Shown here: piece after piece, positions 7,800 through 14,044 of the stretch | How the letters are laid out: each line of letters opens with the position of its first letter | Numbering within the stretch: the stretch's first letter is position 1 | NCBI GenBank assembly: GCA_900556255.1 | Contig: USNZ01000008.1 | Location: 1 to 14,384 of the forward strand | Length of the DNA: 14,384 bases | Source of the DNA: an uncultured Oscillospiraceae bacterium | GTDB lineage: Bacteria > Bacillota > Clostridia > Oscillospirales > Ruminococcaceae | Direction of reading: 5' to 3' | Position numbers and translations under genes: made by a program | Notes under the pieces: generated by a model | Seen by the model: the letters and a program-made list of their open reading frames with translations, nothing else | Databases searched by the model: none | Told to the model about the DNA's origin: nothing

Positions 7800-8270
7800 T
7801 TACGGCATCGGCATCGCAAAGCCGATCAATATGCCCAGTACGGCGCCGGTAAGCACCTCGATGGGGGTATGCCCCACCATCTCCTTGAGTTTTTTTCCGT
7901 TTTTCAAAAAGGGCAGGGCTTCGCTTTCCTGGTCCATCCACTCGGTAAACATACGGTTCAGCAGCTTAGCCTGCTCGCCGGTTTCGTAGCGCACACCCAT
8001 AGCGTCGTACATAACAATGATGGAAAGCACCGCCGCTACGGCAAACACAGCGGAGTTTACGCCGCAGTAGCGCCCCGTCGCCACGACCATGGCGCAGACC
8101 GTAGCCGAGTGAGAGCTTGGCATACCGCCCGCGCCCCACATGCGCTCTGCAATAAAGCGATGAAAAATAAAAAGATTGAGTAGAACTTTGATAAGCTGCG
8201 CCGTAAGCGAAGCGGAAATGGCCGTTACCAGCACATAGTTCCAGTTCAGCGCAGTTGTCAGCAGGTGCAT
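7800..8270 (-). CDS. Divergent PAP2 (DUF212/YuiD-like) integral membrane protein
   Basis: 156 residues. A small hydrophobic protein with about four membrane segments (roughly 13-35, 55-66, 70-90 and 136-153). It carries the family motifs GGMPSSHSA at 48-56, YDAMGVRYETGEQAKLLN at 88-105 and GHTPIEVLTG at 133-142. These resemble PAP2 phosphatase motifs (PSxH and a later His), but the family is divergent and its substrate is not established. The ATG at 8270 follows a TTG at 8273 that could also serve as start; GAGGA is 14 bases away, so the ribosome binding site is poor and coupling to ispA, 31 bases upstream, is possible. Lying between ispA and dxs, a role on prenyl phosphates is a reasonable guess, not a demonstrated one. 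Confidence 0.9.
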   Translation of the reverse strand: MHLLTTALNWNYVLVTAISASLTAQLIKVLLNLFIFHRFIAERMWGAGGMPSSHSATVCAMVVATGRYCGVNSAVFAVAAVLSIIVMYDAMGVRYETGEQAKLLNRMFTEWMDQESEALPFLKNGKKLKEMVGHTPIEVLTGAVLGILIGFAMPMP

Positions 8271-8301
8271 CAAGATCGCTCACGTCCTCACGGTATAGTA
8301 G

Positions 8302-9189
8302 TTATTTTTTTCGGGTCAAAAGCTCCTGTGCGAGAATCCGCAGAAATTCCGCGTTTTCGCCCAAGGGTTCCAGGGCGGCCAGCGCCGCAGCGTTGCAGGT
8401 GCGGGCTTTTTCCCCTGCGCCCTGCAGGCCGTACAGGGTAATAAAGGTCGTTTTATCGTTTTCGGCATCGCTGCCGACCGGCTTGCCCAGCTCCTGCGTG
8501 GTGGAGGTCACGTCCAGCATATCGTCCACGATCTGGAACACAAGGCCGATCTCGGCGGCATAACGGCGCAGCGCCTCGCGCTTGGCACCTGTTTCCCCGG
8601 CAGCGGCGCAGCCAAGTTCGACAGCGGCGACGATCAGTGCGCCGGTCTTGTGGGCGTGCAGCTGCAAAAGCTCGCTCTCGCTCGCCTTGACGGTCTCAAA
8701 ACGCTTGTCCAGTTCCTGGCCGTACAGCATCCCGCGCGCACCGCCCGCCTTGGCCAGCACGGCGGCGGCCTCGGCACGGCTTGCGGGGGAAAGCGGCGCA
8801 TTTGCCACCACCTCAAAGGCGGCGGTCACCAGGGCGTCTGCCGCCAAAAGTGCCGTAGCTTCGCCATATTGCTTGTGGCAGCTGGGGCGGCCGCGGCGGA
8901 AGTCGTCGTTGTCCATGCAGGGCAGATCGTCGTGGATCAGCGAGTAGCAGTGCAGCATTTCCAGCGCACAGGCATAGTCCAGCGCCGGTTCTGCGCTGCC
9001 CGTGCAAAGCTCACACGCCGCCAGGGTCAGCACGGCGCGGATGCGCTTGCCGCCGCCCAACAGACTGTATCGGGCGGCATCGCAGATGGCGCGCCCTGCA
9101 GGCAGGTAAGCGTCACACAGCGTTTCGAGGCGCTGCTCGGTTTCGGCCAGATAGCGGCTGAATGTTGCTTTGTATTCCTGTTCGGTCAT
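8302..9189 (-). CDS. ispA: Polyprenyl (farnesyl/geranyl) diphosphate synthase
   Basis: 295 residues, usual length for short-chain trans-prenyl transferases. It adds isopentenyl diphosphate to allylic primers, giving C10-C15 (possibly C20) diphosphates for undecaprenyl and quinone precursors. Motifs: GGGKRIRA at 45-52, the first Asp-rich motif DDLPCMDNDD at 87-96 with RRGRPSCH after it, and the second Asp-rich motif DDMLD at 222-226 followed by LGKPVGSD. The residues before the first motif include small side chains (CYSLIH), so product length cannot be fixed by eye. The ATG at 9189 (MTEQEYK) has AGGAGG 7 bases upstream and overlaps the xseB stop as ATGA; the upstream open frame is only xseB in another frame. 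The xseB-ispA pairing is widespread in bacteria. Confidence 0.96.
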   Translation of the reverse strand: MTEQEYKATFSRYLAETEQRLETLCDAYLPAGRAICDAARYSLLGGGKRIRAVLTLAACELCTGSAEPALDYACALEMLHCYSLIHDDLPCMDNDDFRRGRPSCHKQYGEATALLAADALVTAAFEVVANAPLSPASRAEAAAVLAKAGGARGMLYGQELDKRFETVKASESELLQLHAHKTGALIVAAVELGCAAAGETGAKREALRRYAAEIGLVFQIVDDMLDVTSTTQELGKPVGSDAENDKTTFITLYGLQGAGEKARTCNAAALAALEPLGENAEFLRILAQELLTRKK

Positions 9190-9401
9190 TGCGGATCCTC
9201 CTGTGCGGCCAGCAGCGAGGCGTCGATCTCCTCGATCTTCAGCTTGGCAGTCTCCAGCGTTTTGTTGCAATACTGTATCAGGGATGCCGCCTCGGCGTAC
9301 AGCTTTACGGCGTCGGCCAAGGGGGTCGTTTCGTCCTGCATTTGGGCCAGCAGGTCGTTCAGGCGCTGCATACCCTCCTCAAAGGATTTCGGCTGTTTCA
9401 T
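9186..9401 (-). CDS. xseB: Exodeoxyribonuclease VII small subunit
   Basis: 71 residues, the usual size. XseB binds in several copies to XseA to form exonuclease VII, which degrades single-stranded DNA from both ends. The protein has the family pattern SFEEGMQRLNDLL near the start, then PLADAVKLYAEAASLIQYC and a long second helix, KTLETAKLKIEEI: two antiparallel helices. The ATG at 9401 overlaps the xseA stop (ATGA) and has AAAGGA 10 bases upstream; its own stop overlaps the ispA start the same way. Such tight coupling fits the high XseB:XseA ratio only if XseB is translated efficiently; nothing else unusual is seen. Confidence 0.95.
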   Translation of the reverse strand: MKQPKSFEEGMQRLNDLLAQMQDETTPLADAVKLYAEAASLIQYCNKTLETAKLKIEEIDASLLAAQEDPQ

Positions 9402-10615
9402 AGCGTTACATTCCTTTCCGGCTTGCGCACGGTCTGCACCGTGCAGTCCGCCTCGGCTTTGTCGCCGCGCAGGGTCACGGTTTGCCCCGGCATCAGGTGT
9501 TCCACCGCAGTCACGGTGCCGCCGACGCTGGCCACCGTGTAGCCGCGCGCCAACACCCCGTAGGGGTTCAGCGAGGCCGCCAGGGCTGCCGCGCTTTGCA
9601 GCTGCGCCTGCGCCGTGCTGATACGGCGGCGGTTTTGCGCCTGCACGGCATCGCTGACGGCAGCAAGGCTTTGCGCGCGGCGCTGCACAGCCTGCCGCGT
9701 GCGCTGCATTGCTTGACCGGTTGAAAGACTTTCTACCTTATTATAGCATACCCGGCAGCGATTCTGTATATTATTTTGAATATTTTGCTGTAAAATGAAT
9801 ATTTTCCGCTGCATTTCGCGGCGATCCGGCACGCACAGCTCCGCCGCTGCAGAGGGCGTAGGCGCGCGCAAATCGGCCACATAGTCCAGGATCGTCGTGT
9901 CGATCTCATGCCCCACGGCCGAAACCAGCGGTTTGCGGCAGGCTGCGGCGGCGCGGGCGATGCGCTCGCTGTTAAAGATCCACAGATCCTCCTTGCTGCC
10001 GCCGCCGCGTGTGACCAGGATCAGGTCGGGGCGGGGGTCCTTGTCCAGCGCGCGGATGCCCGCCACAATGCTGCGCTCGGCCTCCAACCCCTGCACGTTG
10101 ACGGGTGCCAGCAGCAGCTGCACCCCCGGCCAGCGGCGGGCAATGACGTTCTGCACATCCTGCCAGGCCGCGCCGGTCTTGCTGGTGACCACCCCGATGC
10201 ACCTTGGCACGGCGGGCAGCGGGCGCTTACGTTCGGGCGCAAAAAGCCCCTCGGCCTCCAATTTTTTGTACAGCGCGTCAAACGCCATCTGTGCCGCACC
10301 TGCGCCGAAGGGGCGCATATAGTCGGCATACAGCTGAAAGCTGCCGTCGCGCTCATAGATGGTGGCGTGGCCGTAGACCAGCACCTGCATCCCGTTTTGC
10401 GGTTCAAACGGCAAAAGCCGCGCCTGACTGCGGAACATTACCGCCTTGACCCCCGCATTTTCGTCCTTGAGGGTAAAGTAGATATGCCCGCTTTTGTAGT
10501 GGCGGACAAAGCCGGAAATTTCACCGCAGACGATGACATCGTTCAGCGGGTCGCACTGCGCCAGCACCTGTTTTGCCAGGCGGTTGAGGTCGGTTACCTT
10601 TATAAAGTCGGCCAT
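9398..10615 (-). CDS. xseA: Exodeoxyribonuclease VII large subunit
   Basis: 405 residues. Catalytic subunit of exonuclease VII. An N-terminal OB-fold for single-stranded DNA spans about 5-100 (VTDLNRL, GEISGF, GHIYFTLKD, YGHATIYERDGSFQLY). The nuclease domain follows with KRPLPAVPRCIGVVTSKTGAA at 130-150, TRGGGSKEDLWIFN at 202-215 and GHEIDTTILDYVADLRAPTPSAAAE at 235-259; the region from 265 on is a long helical segment that binds XseB, ending in a small beta domain (GYTVASVGG). The motif usually read as GAAIRD is GAAWQD (148-153). The ATG at 10615 (MADFIKV) has AAGGAG 8 bases upstream and overlaps the previous gene by 16 bases; about 100 further open codons upstream have no family similarity. 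A marked AT-rich patch at about 9730-9815 lies in the helical region. Confidence 0.96.
   Translation of the reverse strand: MADFIKVTDLNRLAKQVLAQCDPLNDVIVCGEISGFVRHYKSGHIYFTLKDENAGVKAVMFRSQARLLPFEPQNGMQVLVYGHATIYERDGSFQLYADYMRPFGAGAAQMAFDALYKKLEAEGLFAPERKRPLPAVPRCIGVVTSKTGAAWQDVQNVIARRWPGVQLLLAPVNVQGLEAERSIVAGIRALDKDPRPDLILVTRGGGSKEDLWIFNSERIARAAAACRKPLVSAVGHEIDTTILDYVADLRAPTPSAAAELCVPDRREMQRKIFILQQNIQNNIQNRCRVCYNKVESLSTGQAMQRTRQAVQRRAQSLAAVSDAVQAQNRRRISTAQAQLQSAAALAASLNPYGVLARGYTVASVGGTVTAVEHLMPGQTVTLRGDKAEADCTVQTVRKPERNVTL
9740..9750 (-). promoter_or_regulatory. Candidate extended -10 promoter inside xseA
   Basis: On the - strand TATGCTATAAT at 9750-9740 is an exact extended -10 element (TGC plus TATAAT). 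The hexamer 17 bases upstream, TACAGA, is a weak -35 (3 of 6), as often accepted with extended -10 boxes. It sits at the edge of an AT-rich patch within GC-rich coding sequence. A transcript starting near 9733 would cover xseB, ispA, the PAP2-like gene and dxs. Only sequence similarity supports it. Confidence 0.4.
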
Positions 10616-11541
10616 GCGCCACACTCCTTGGCGGCCAGCACCGCAATACCGATGGCATTGTCGCTGGCAAATTTTGCCGGCACAAAGCGGGCATCGGGCA
10701 GACGGGCCGTGATATAGCCGCGGATCAGGTCGCTGCTCATCACGCCGCCCGCAAACACGACCGGCAAATTCGGATGCTCCTGCAGGGCGTTCTGCGCCAT
10801 GCGCAAAAGCGTTTCGGCTACGCAGAGCAGGCAGTATTTGCAGACGTAGGGCGCGGTCTTGCCCTGTTCCAGCAGCTTGGCGCACTGGTTTTCCAGCCCG
10901 GAAAGGCTGCACTCGGTGCCGCGCACACTGACCTTAGGCTTGATGCGTTCCTCACACAGGGCGGCCTGCTCGCTGACATACACGCCCGCCGGGAAGGCAA
11001 AACCCAGCTTTACGCCCAAACGGTCGACCGCCTGCCCGGCGTACAGATCGCTGCTGGTACCCAGCGGGGTGATGGACTGCGCCCCGCGGCACAGAAGCAG
11101 GTCGGTGGTGCCGCCCGAAACGTGAAACACAAGGGTTTCTCTTTCAAACAGGGTTTTATCCCCTGCCGCGTACAGCGCGGCGGCAATGTGTCCCTGCTGG
11201 TGGGTCAGCTTGTGCAGCGGCACACCGCCCGCCAAAGAAAACGCCGTTGCGGCGTTGACCCCTGCCAAAAAGCAAGGCATATAGGACCCCTGCACAGGGC
11301 GGGGCTTTTCGGATACTGCCACCGCCTGAATTTTGGAAAGCTGCACGGTATCGTTGATTTTTTGCATAAGTTCCGGCAGGGCGGCGGTATGGTGGAACAG
11401 CGCATCGCTCTGGCGCAGCCCCAGCTGCCCCGCCTTGACAGGCAAAAACTTTTTGCAATCGCAAACAACCTCTCCGGCATCCGCGTCAAACACGGCCAGA
11501 GAGGTTGCGTAATTACTGGTATCTATGCCTAGGGTCAGCAT
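10600..11541 (-). CDS. Kae1/TsaD-like domain protein (paralogue, function unknown)
   Basis: 313 residues, shorter than TsaD (about 340). The fold is that of the Kae1/TsaD/YgjD ASKHA family, formerly called peptidase M22 or O-sialoglycoprotein endopeptidase. It starts LGIDTSNYATS (phosphate-1 loop), and has HQQGH at 114-118, the counterpart of the TsaD metal-binding HxxGH. It then has VSGGTTDL at 141-148 (TsaD has a His where the first Thr stands), AGQAVDRLG at 168-176, FAGGVMSSDLIR at 263-274 and SDN at 293-295, with Asp294 as third metal ligand. So ligands are kept but several consensus positions differ, and the gene lies in an exonuclease/NusB context rather than with tsaB/tsaE. It may be a clostridial paralogue rather than the true tRNA t6A enzyme. 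The ATG at 11541 overlaps nusB by 7 bases; no clear ribosome binding site, so coupled translation is likely. Confidence 0.88.
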   Translation of the reverse strand: MLTLGIDTSNYATSLAVFDADAGEVVCDCKKFLPVKAGQLGLRQSDALFHHTAALPELMQKINDTVQLSKIQAVAVSEKPRPVQGSYMPCFLAGVNAATAFSLAGGVPLHKLTHQQGHIAAALYAAGDKTLFERETLVFHVSGGTTDLLLCRGAQSITPLGTSSDLYAGQAVDRLGVKLGFAFPAGVYVSEQAALCEERIKPKVSVRGTECSLSGLENQCAKLLEQGKTAPYVCKYCLLCVAETLLRMAQNALQEHPNLPVVFAGGVMSSDLIRGYITARLPDARFVPAKFASDNAIGIAVLAAKECGAWPTL

Positions 11542-11951
11542 GATGCTTCGGGCTCGGTGCCCTGCTCGCGCGCTACCGCACCCAGCAAGCCGTTGACAAA
11601 CTGGTAATCGGTATCAGCGCCGTATTTCTTGACCAGCTCGACCGCCTCATTGATGGCAACGCCGGGCTTTTGCTCTTTGCCGTACAGCATTTCCGCCAGG
11701 GCAAGGCGCAATGCCACCAGGCTGACGCGCGGCACACGGCTCAGCGTCCAACCCTTGAGGTGGTCGGTGATGATGCTGTCCAGCTCGTCGCTGTGTTCGT
11801 TCATCGCCGCCAACAGTTCGGCGGCAAAGGCATCGGGCTGCACCTCCAGCTCCTCGGCGGGCAGGGTGGGCATTTCCGGCTCAAAGGTCGAGGCAAAGGC
11901 GGTTAAAAAGGCGGCTTCGCGGGATTCGCGGCGGGTAGGCTTTTTGTCCAT
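11535..11951 (-). CDS. nusB: Transcription antitermination factor NusB
   Basis: 138 residues, normal length. NusB pairs with ribosomal protein S10 (NusE) on boxA RNA to keep RNA polymerase processive, especially on rRNA operons. The all-helical protein begins with the typical TRRESREAAFLTAFA, where the usual sequence is R-x-x-A-x-x-x-L-x. The central helix is SRVPRVSLVALRLALAEML, and it ends with the diagnostic INEAVELVKKYGADTDYQFVNGLLGAVA at about 100-127. The ATG at 11951 has only AGGAA roughly 8 bases upstream. It follows the Asp23-family gene by 20 bases, as in Bacillus (yqhY-nusB), and overlaps the Kae1-like gene downstream by 7 bases. A slightly acidic insertion (EPEMPTLPAEELEVQPD) lies after the first helix. 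Confidence 0.94.
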   Translation of the reverse strand: MDKKPTRRESREAAFLTAFASTFEPEMPTLPAEELEVQPDAFAAELLAAMNEHSDELDSIITDHLKGWTLSRVPRVSLVALRLALAEMLYGKEQKPGVAINEAVELVKKYGADTDYQFVNGLLGAVAREQGTEPEASC

Positions 11952-11971
11952 AAGTTACGTTCCTGTCTTTC

Positions 11972-12337
11972 TTAGTTGGTTTCCTTGTCTTGCTGTGCCA
12001 GGCCGACCACCTGCACGTCAACGCGCGCCACGGTAATGCCGGACATGTTCTGGATCGCCTGCTTGACATTCTCCTGCACTTTTTCGCACAGGGGCATAAT
12101 TTTGGTGCCATAGCGGGCGGTCAGGTGCACCGTAACGGTGGCAATGCCGTCCTCCATGACGACGGTGACCGGCTTCTGCAGGCCGGTGCGGCCCAGAAGC
12201 GAGCGTACATTTTTTTGCGGGTCGCCGGCGGTGACCTCAGCCACGCCGTCCACTTCTAAAGCTGCCAGACGTGCGATCTTGGCCAGCACTTCGGTCGAGA
12301 TCTGCAAGCTGCCGCCGATGGTATTGCGTACATCCAT
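11972..12337 (-). CDS. Asp23/Gls24 (YqhY-type) family protein
   Basis: 121 residues. The Asp23/Gls24 domain covers nearly all of the protein: GGSLQISTEVLAKIARLAALEVDGVAEV at about 8-35, VTVVMEDGIATVTVHLTARYG at 57-77 and KVQENVKQAIQNMSGITVARVDVQVVG at 86-112. Members are small cytosolic or membrane-associated proteins; the YqhY branch next to nusB and the acc genes has been linked to control of fatty-acid synthesis in Bacillus, but the biochemical role is unclear. It has no signal peptide or membrane segment. The ATG at 12337 has GGGAGGG about 8 bases upstream. It is the first gene of the long operon, behind a good promoter and a structured leader; accBC, which accompany yqhY in Bacillus, are absent here. 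Confidence 0.93.
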   Translation of the reverse strand: MDVRNTIGGSLQISTEVLAKIARLAALEVDGVAEVTAGDPQKNVRSLLGRTGLQKPVTVVMEDGIATVTVHLTARYGTKIMPLCEKVQENVKQAIQNMSGITVARVDVQVVGLAQQDKETN

Positions 12338-12358
12338 TTTGTGTACCCTCCCATTGCA

Positions 12359-12408
12359 TACGGCTTATTGTGCGCGACATTTCAATCCACGCACCTTTTC
12401 CAGCCATA
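12359..12408 (-). promoter_or_regulatory. Structured mRNA leader with CRISPR-repeat-like loop
   Basis: In the predicted leader of the asp23-like gene (- strand) an outer stem pairs 12408-12402 with 12365-12359 (UAUGGCU/AGCCGUA, one G-U). It encloses an inner 8-pair stem, 12394-12387 with 12377-12370 (GUGCGUGG/UCGCGCAC, two G-U pairs), with loop AUUGAAAUG. The outer stem ends 8 bases before the GGGAGG ribosome binding site. The 17 bases 12395-12379 read like the 3' half of type I-C CRISPR repeats. Nothing else of array type is nearby. Pairing was judged by eye. Confidence 0.45.
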
Positions 12409-12427
12409 GTCTTTGATGATATACAGT

Positions 12428-12456
12428 AGTGTACCACAAAATGAATGTTTTTGCAA
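12428..12456 (-). promoter_or_regulatory. Vegetative promoter of the asp23-nusB-...-recN operon
   Basis: On the - strand TTGCAA (12456-12451), spacer of exactly 17 bases, TACACT (12433-12428). Both boxes match the housekeeping sigma consensus at four of six positions or better. The predicted start is near 12421, giving a leader of about 84 bases before the ATG at 12337. It lies just after the spoIIIAH stop (12470) in an AT-rich gap of 132 bases, which separates the sporulation genes from the housekeeping operon. No terminator hairpin is visible in that gap, so read-through from spoIIIAH is also possible. Confidence 0.7.
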
Positions 12457-12469
12457 CCACAGCGCGATT

Positions 12470-13087
12470 TTATTTTACTTCCACAATGGTAAGCTGCTGC
12501 GCCGAGAGCTGCGGGCATTTGGTAAGCACGGCATCCCGTATGCGCGCCACCTGGTCGCCGTTTAAGGTACCCGTTTCCGTCATGACAGTTACGCTGGCGC
12601 CGTTCTCGTCCAGGGCCACCAGACAGTCCGCAAAGCCCTTGGCCTTGATCAGGCTTTCCAGCTCGGCGGCGGCGGTGATGCTGCTGACCTGGGCGGAGAG
12701 TTTTTCGGTCAGTGAAGTCTTTTCCTCGTCCGAGAGTTTGGCGTTTTTCAGCGCCTTTTTCAGGGTTTCCAATGCCTCGTCGCGGGCCTTGTCGCGCGAT
12801 AAGCGCGCCGACTCAAAAAAGGACGTGCCCGCGTCCTTTACAACGCTGACCAGCTGTGCCTCGCCGTAGTTTTTGGCAGTACCCTCTGCATCGGCGTCGG
12901 CAGCGGTGGGCAAAAGCGGGTCGGTCACGACGGCGGTTTCCTTTGCCGCAGCGCCCACGGTCTGTGCCTCGGCAGGCAGGGCGCGGGCGTAGCTCCAGTT
13001 CAGATAAACCGCCCCGCCCATCGCCAGGGTCAGAAAGGCCGCCGTGACACCGGTGCTTTTGAATTTGCGGATAACAGACTGTTTCAT
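12470..13087 (-). CDS. spoIIIAH: Stage III sporulation protein AH (SpoIIIAH)
   Basis: 205 residues. SpoIIIAH is the mother-cell half of the SpoIIIAH-SpoIIQ channel that connects mother cell and forespore. The N-terminus has a short basic cytosolic part, one membrane segment at about 13-32 (VTAAFLTLAMGGAVYLNWSY), a low-complexity Ala-rich linker, then an acidic/basic helix (SFFESARLSRDKARDEALETLKKAL). A YscJ/FliF-like ring-building domain follows at about 130-203, with LIKAKGFADCLVALDENGASVTV and LTIVEVK at the end. The ATG at 13087 (MKQSVIRKF) has AAGGAGGA 6-8 bases upstream and overlaps the spoIIIAG stop as ATGA. The in-frame open region above this ATG lies over spoIIIAG and is not used. The assignment rests on architecture and position. 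Confidence 0.93.
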   Translation of the reverse strand: MKQSVIRKFKSTGVTAAFLTLAMGGAVYLNWSYARALPAEAQTVGAAAKETAVVTDPLLPTAADADAEGTAKNYGEAQLVSVVKDAGTSFFESARLSRDKARDEALETLKKALKNAKLSDEEKTSLTEKLSAQVSSITAAAELESLIKAKGFADCLVALDENGASVTVMTETGTLNGDQVARIRDAVLTKCPQLSAQQLTIVEVK

Positions 13088-13608
13088 CGTGCTTCCTCCT
13101 TGTCGGCTGCCATCTTGGCAACGGTGATGTGATGTGTGCCCACGTCGGTCAGCGCCTGCACAAGCGCCGTGATGTCTGCCTGCACCGTCGGGTCGTCGCC
13201 GCCGGTGCAGACTACCGCCACGCCCAGCACCTCCGGCGCGTAGACGGTTTCGATAAGCCCCGCCGTGTTGCCGTTTACCAGCACCGGTGTGCTGGCGGCG
13301 CTGCCGTCGGCGCGGGATTCCGTGTCGGCGGCATAGACGGTTTTCTCGCGGTGGGATACCGTGACCATAACGCGCACGGTGCCTGCCCCCTCGACCGTAC
13401 CCAAAAGCTCTGCCATCTGCTGTTCCAGCTGTGCGGCGTAGTCGGCATCCTGTGATTCGGCGGGCAGCGGCTCGGCGGCGGTTTCGGCGGGCAGCCACTC
13501 GGACACTGCCAACAGCAAAAGCCCCGCCATTCCCACGGCTGCCAACAGCTGCACCCTGCGTTTTTCGTCGTCCCACAGCGGTTTCAGCCGCTGCCACAGT
13601 GCCGTCAC
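13084..13608 (-). CDS. spoIIIAG: Stage III sporulation protein AG (SpoIIIAG)
   Basis: 174 residues. SpoIIIAG forms a large ring in the intermembrane space of the engulfed forespore. There is one N-terminal membrane segment at about 19-37 (VQLLAAVGMAGLLLLAVSEWL). The ring-building region follows with YAAQLEQQMAELLGTVEGAGTVRVMVTV, the very recognisable LExxLxxILxxIxGaGxVxVmvt pattern, and later PEVLGVAVVCTGGDDPTVQADITALVQAL. It ends ITVAKMAADKEEAR. The start is a GTG at 13608, overlapping the spoIIIAF stop as GTGA, with GGGGGTGAT 5-7 bases upstream. Usual proteins of this family are 170-230 residues, so this one is at the short end. It appears intact. Confidence 0.94.
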   Translation of the reverse strand: MTALWQRLKPLWDDEKRRVQLLAAVGMAGLLLLAVSEWLPAETAAEPLPAESQDADYAAQLEQQMAELLGTVEGAGTVRVMVTVSHREKTVYAADTESRADGSAASTPVLVNGNTAGLIETVYAPEVLGVAVVCTGGDDPTVQADITALVQALTDVGTHHITVAKMAADKEEAR

Positions 13609-14039
13609 GGGGCATCACCCCCGCTTTGCACCGCGTAGGGCAGGCTGCCGCAGTTTTCCTCCAACAGCTGCCGCACTTGGGGGGCATCCGCCGGGCGGGC
13701 GGGGGTCACATACAGTGTGCCGTCCCGCAGACTGACGGCAGCCTCGATGCCGTTTTGCTGCAAAATTTCCCGCACTGCCTGTGCGCTGACCTGCTGCGCC
13801 AGGGATCTTGCATACGGCTCGTAGTCCGTCTCGGCCGCCGCGCTTAAATTCTGCAGCTGCCCCGCCAGGCCGTGCCAGTCTGCCGTGCGGGCAAACTGCC
13901 ACACCGCCGTTATAATATACAGCATCAGCACCGCATTTATGACGGGTTTGTAGCCGTTGTCCGGCCAGAACACCCGCAAAAGTCCCGCCGCCGTGGATAC
14001 CACACAGCAGCCCAGCGCAAGATGACGGATACTTTCCAA
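13605..14039 (-). CDS. spoIIIAF: Stage III sporulation protein AF (SpoIIIAF)
   Basis: 144 residues, beginning (M)ESIRHLALG from a TTG codon. Two N-terminal membrane segments (about 4-22 and 33-50) precede a soluble domain with AVREILQQNGIEAAVSL and DGTLYVTPARP, a small alpha/beta layout typical of SpoIIIAF, a membrane component of the sporulation channel complex. An alternative TTG at 14048 overlaps the end of the spoIIIAE remnant as TTGA but abuts GGAGG. The TTG at 14039 has that GGAGG 9 bases away and gives the family N-terminus, so it is chosen. The longer open frame upstream runs through the remnant and is unrelated. Sequence conservation in this family is low, so the call leans on its place before AG and AH. 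Confidence 0.85.
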   Translation of the reverse strand: MESIRHLALGCCVVSTAAGLLRVFWPDNGYKPVINAVLMLYIITAVWQFARTADWHGLAGQLQNLSAAAETDYEPYARSLAQQVSAQAVREILQQNGIEAAVSLRDGTLYVTPARPADAPQVRQLLEENCGSLPYAVQSGGDAP

Positions 14040-14044
14040 TTCGG

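Noticed and set aside
5910..8183. A 757-codon open frame on the + strand opposite dxs
   Set aside because: It is antisense to dxs, whose motifs are complete. Its Gln/His/Gly-rich composition is what GC-rich codon bias creates on the opposite strand, and it has no recognisable domain.
10616..10912. N-terminal extension of XseA by about 99 codons
   Set aside because: The extension lies wholly over the Kae1-like gene in another frame and is Arg/Gly/Ala-rich without similarity to the OB domain. AAGGAG lies 8 bases before the ATG at 10615.
10600..11541. Annotation of the Kae1-like gene as tsaD or as a glycoprotease
   Set aside because: Length, motif differences and neighbourhood fit a paralogue better, and the protease name is historical. 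No symbol is given.
12370..12408. A CRISPR array in the 132-base gap before the asp23-like gene
   Set aside because: Only one partial repeat-like stretch is present, with no second regularly spaced copy and no cas gene. It is reported only as a leader element.
12457..12469. A terminator after spoIIIAH
   Set aside because: The bases between the spoIIIAH stop and the -35 box show no inverted repeat. The T/A-rich stretch alone is not enough.
13088..13687. N-terminal extension of SpoIIIAH by 200 codons
   Set aside because: It is the shadow of spoIIIAG. The start at 13087 has a near-perfect ribosome binding site and gives the expected membrane anchor.
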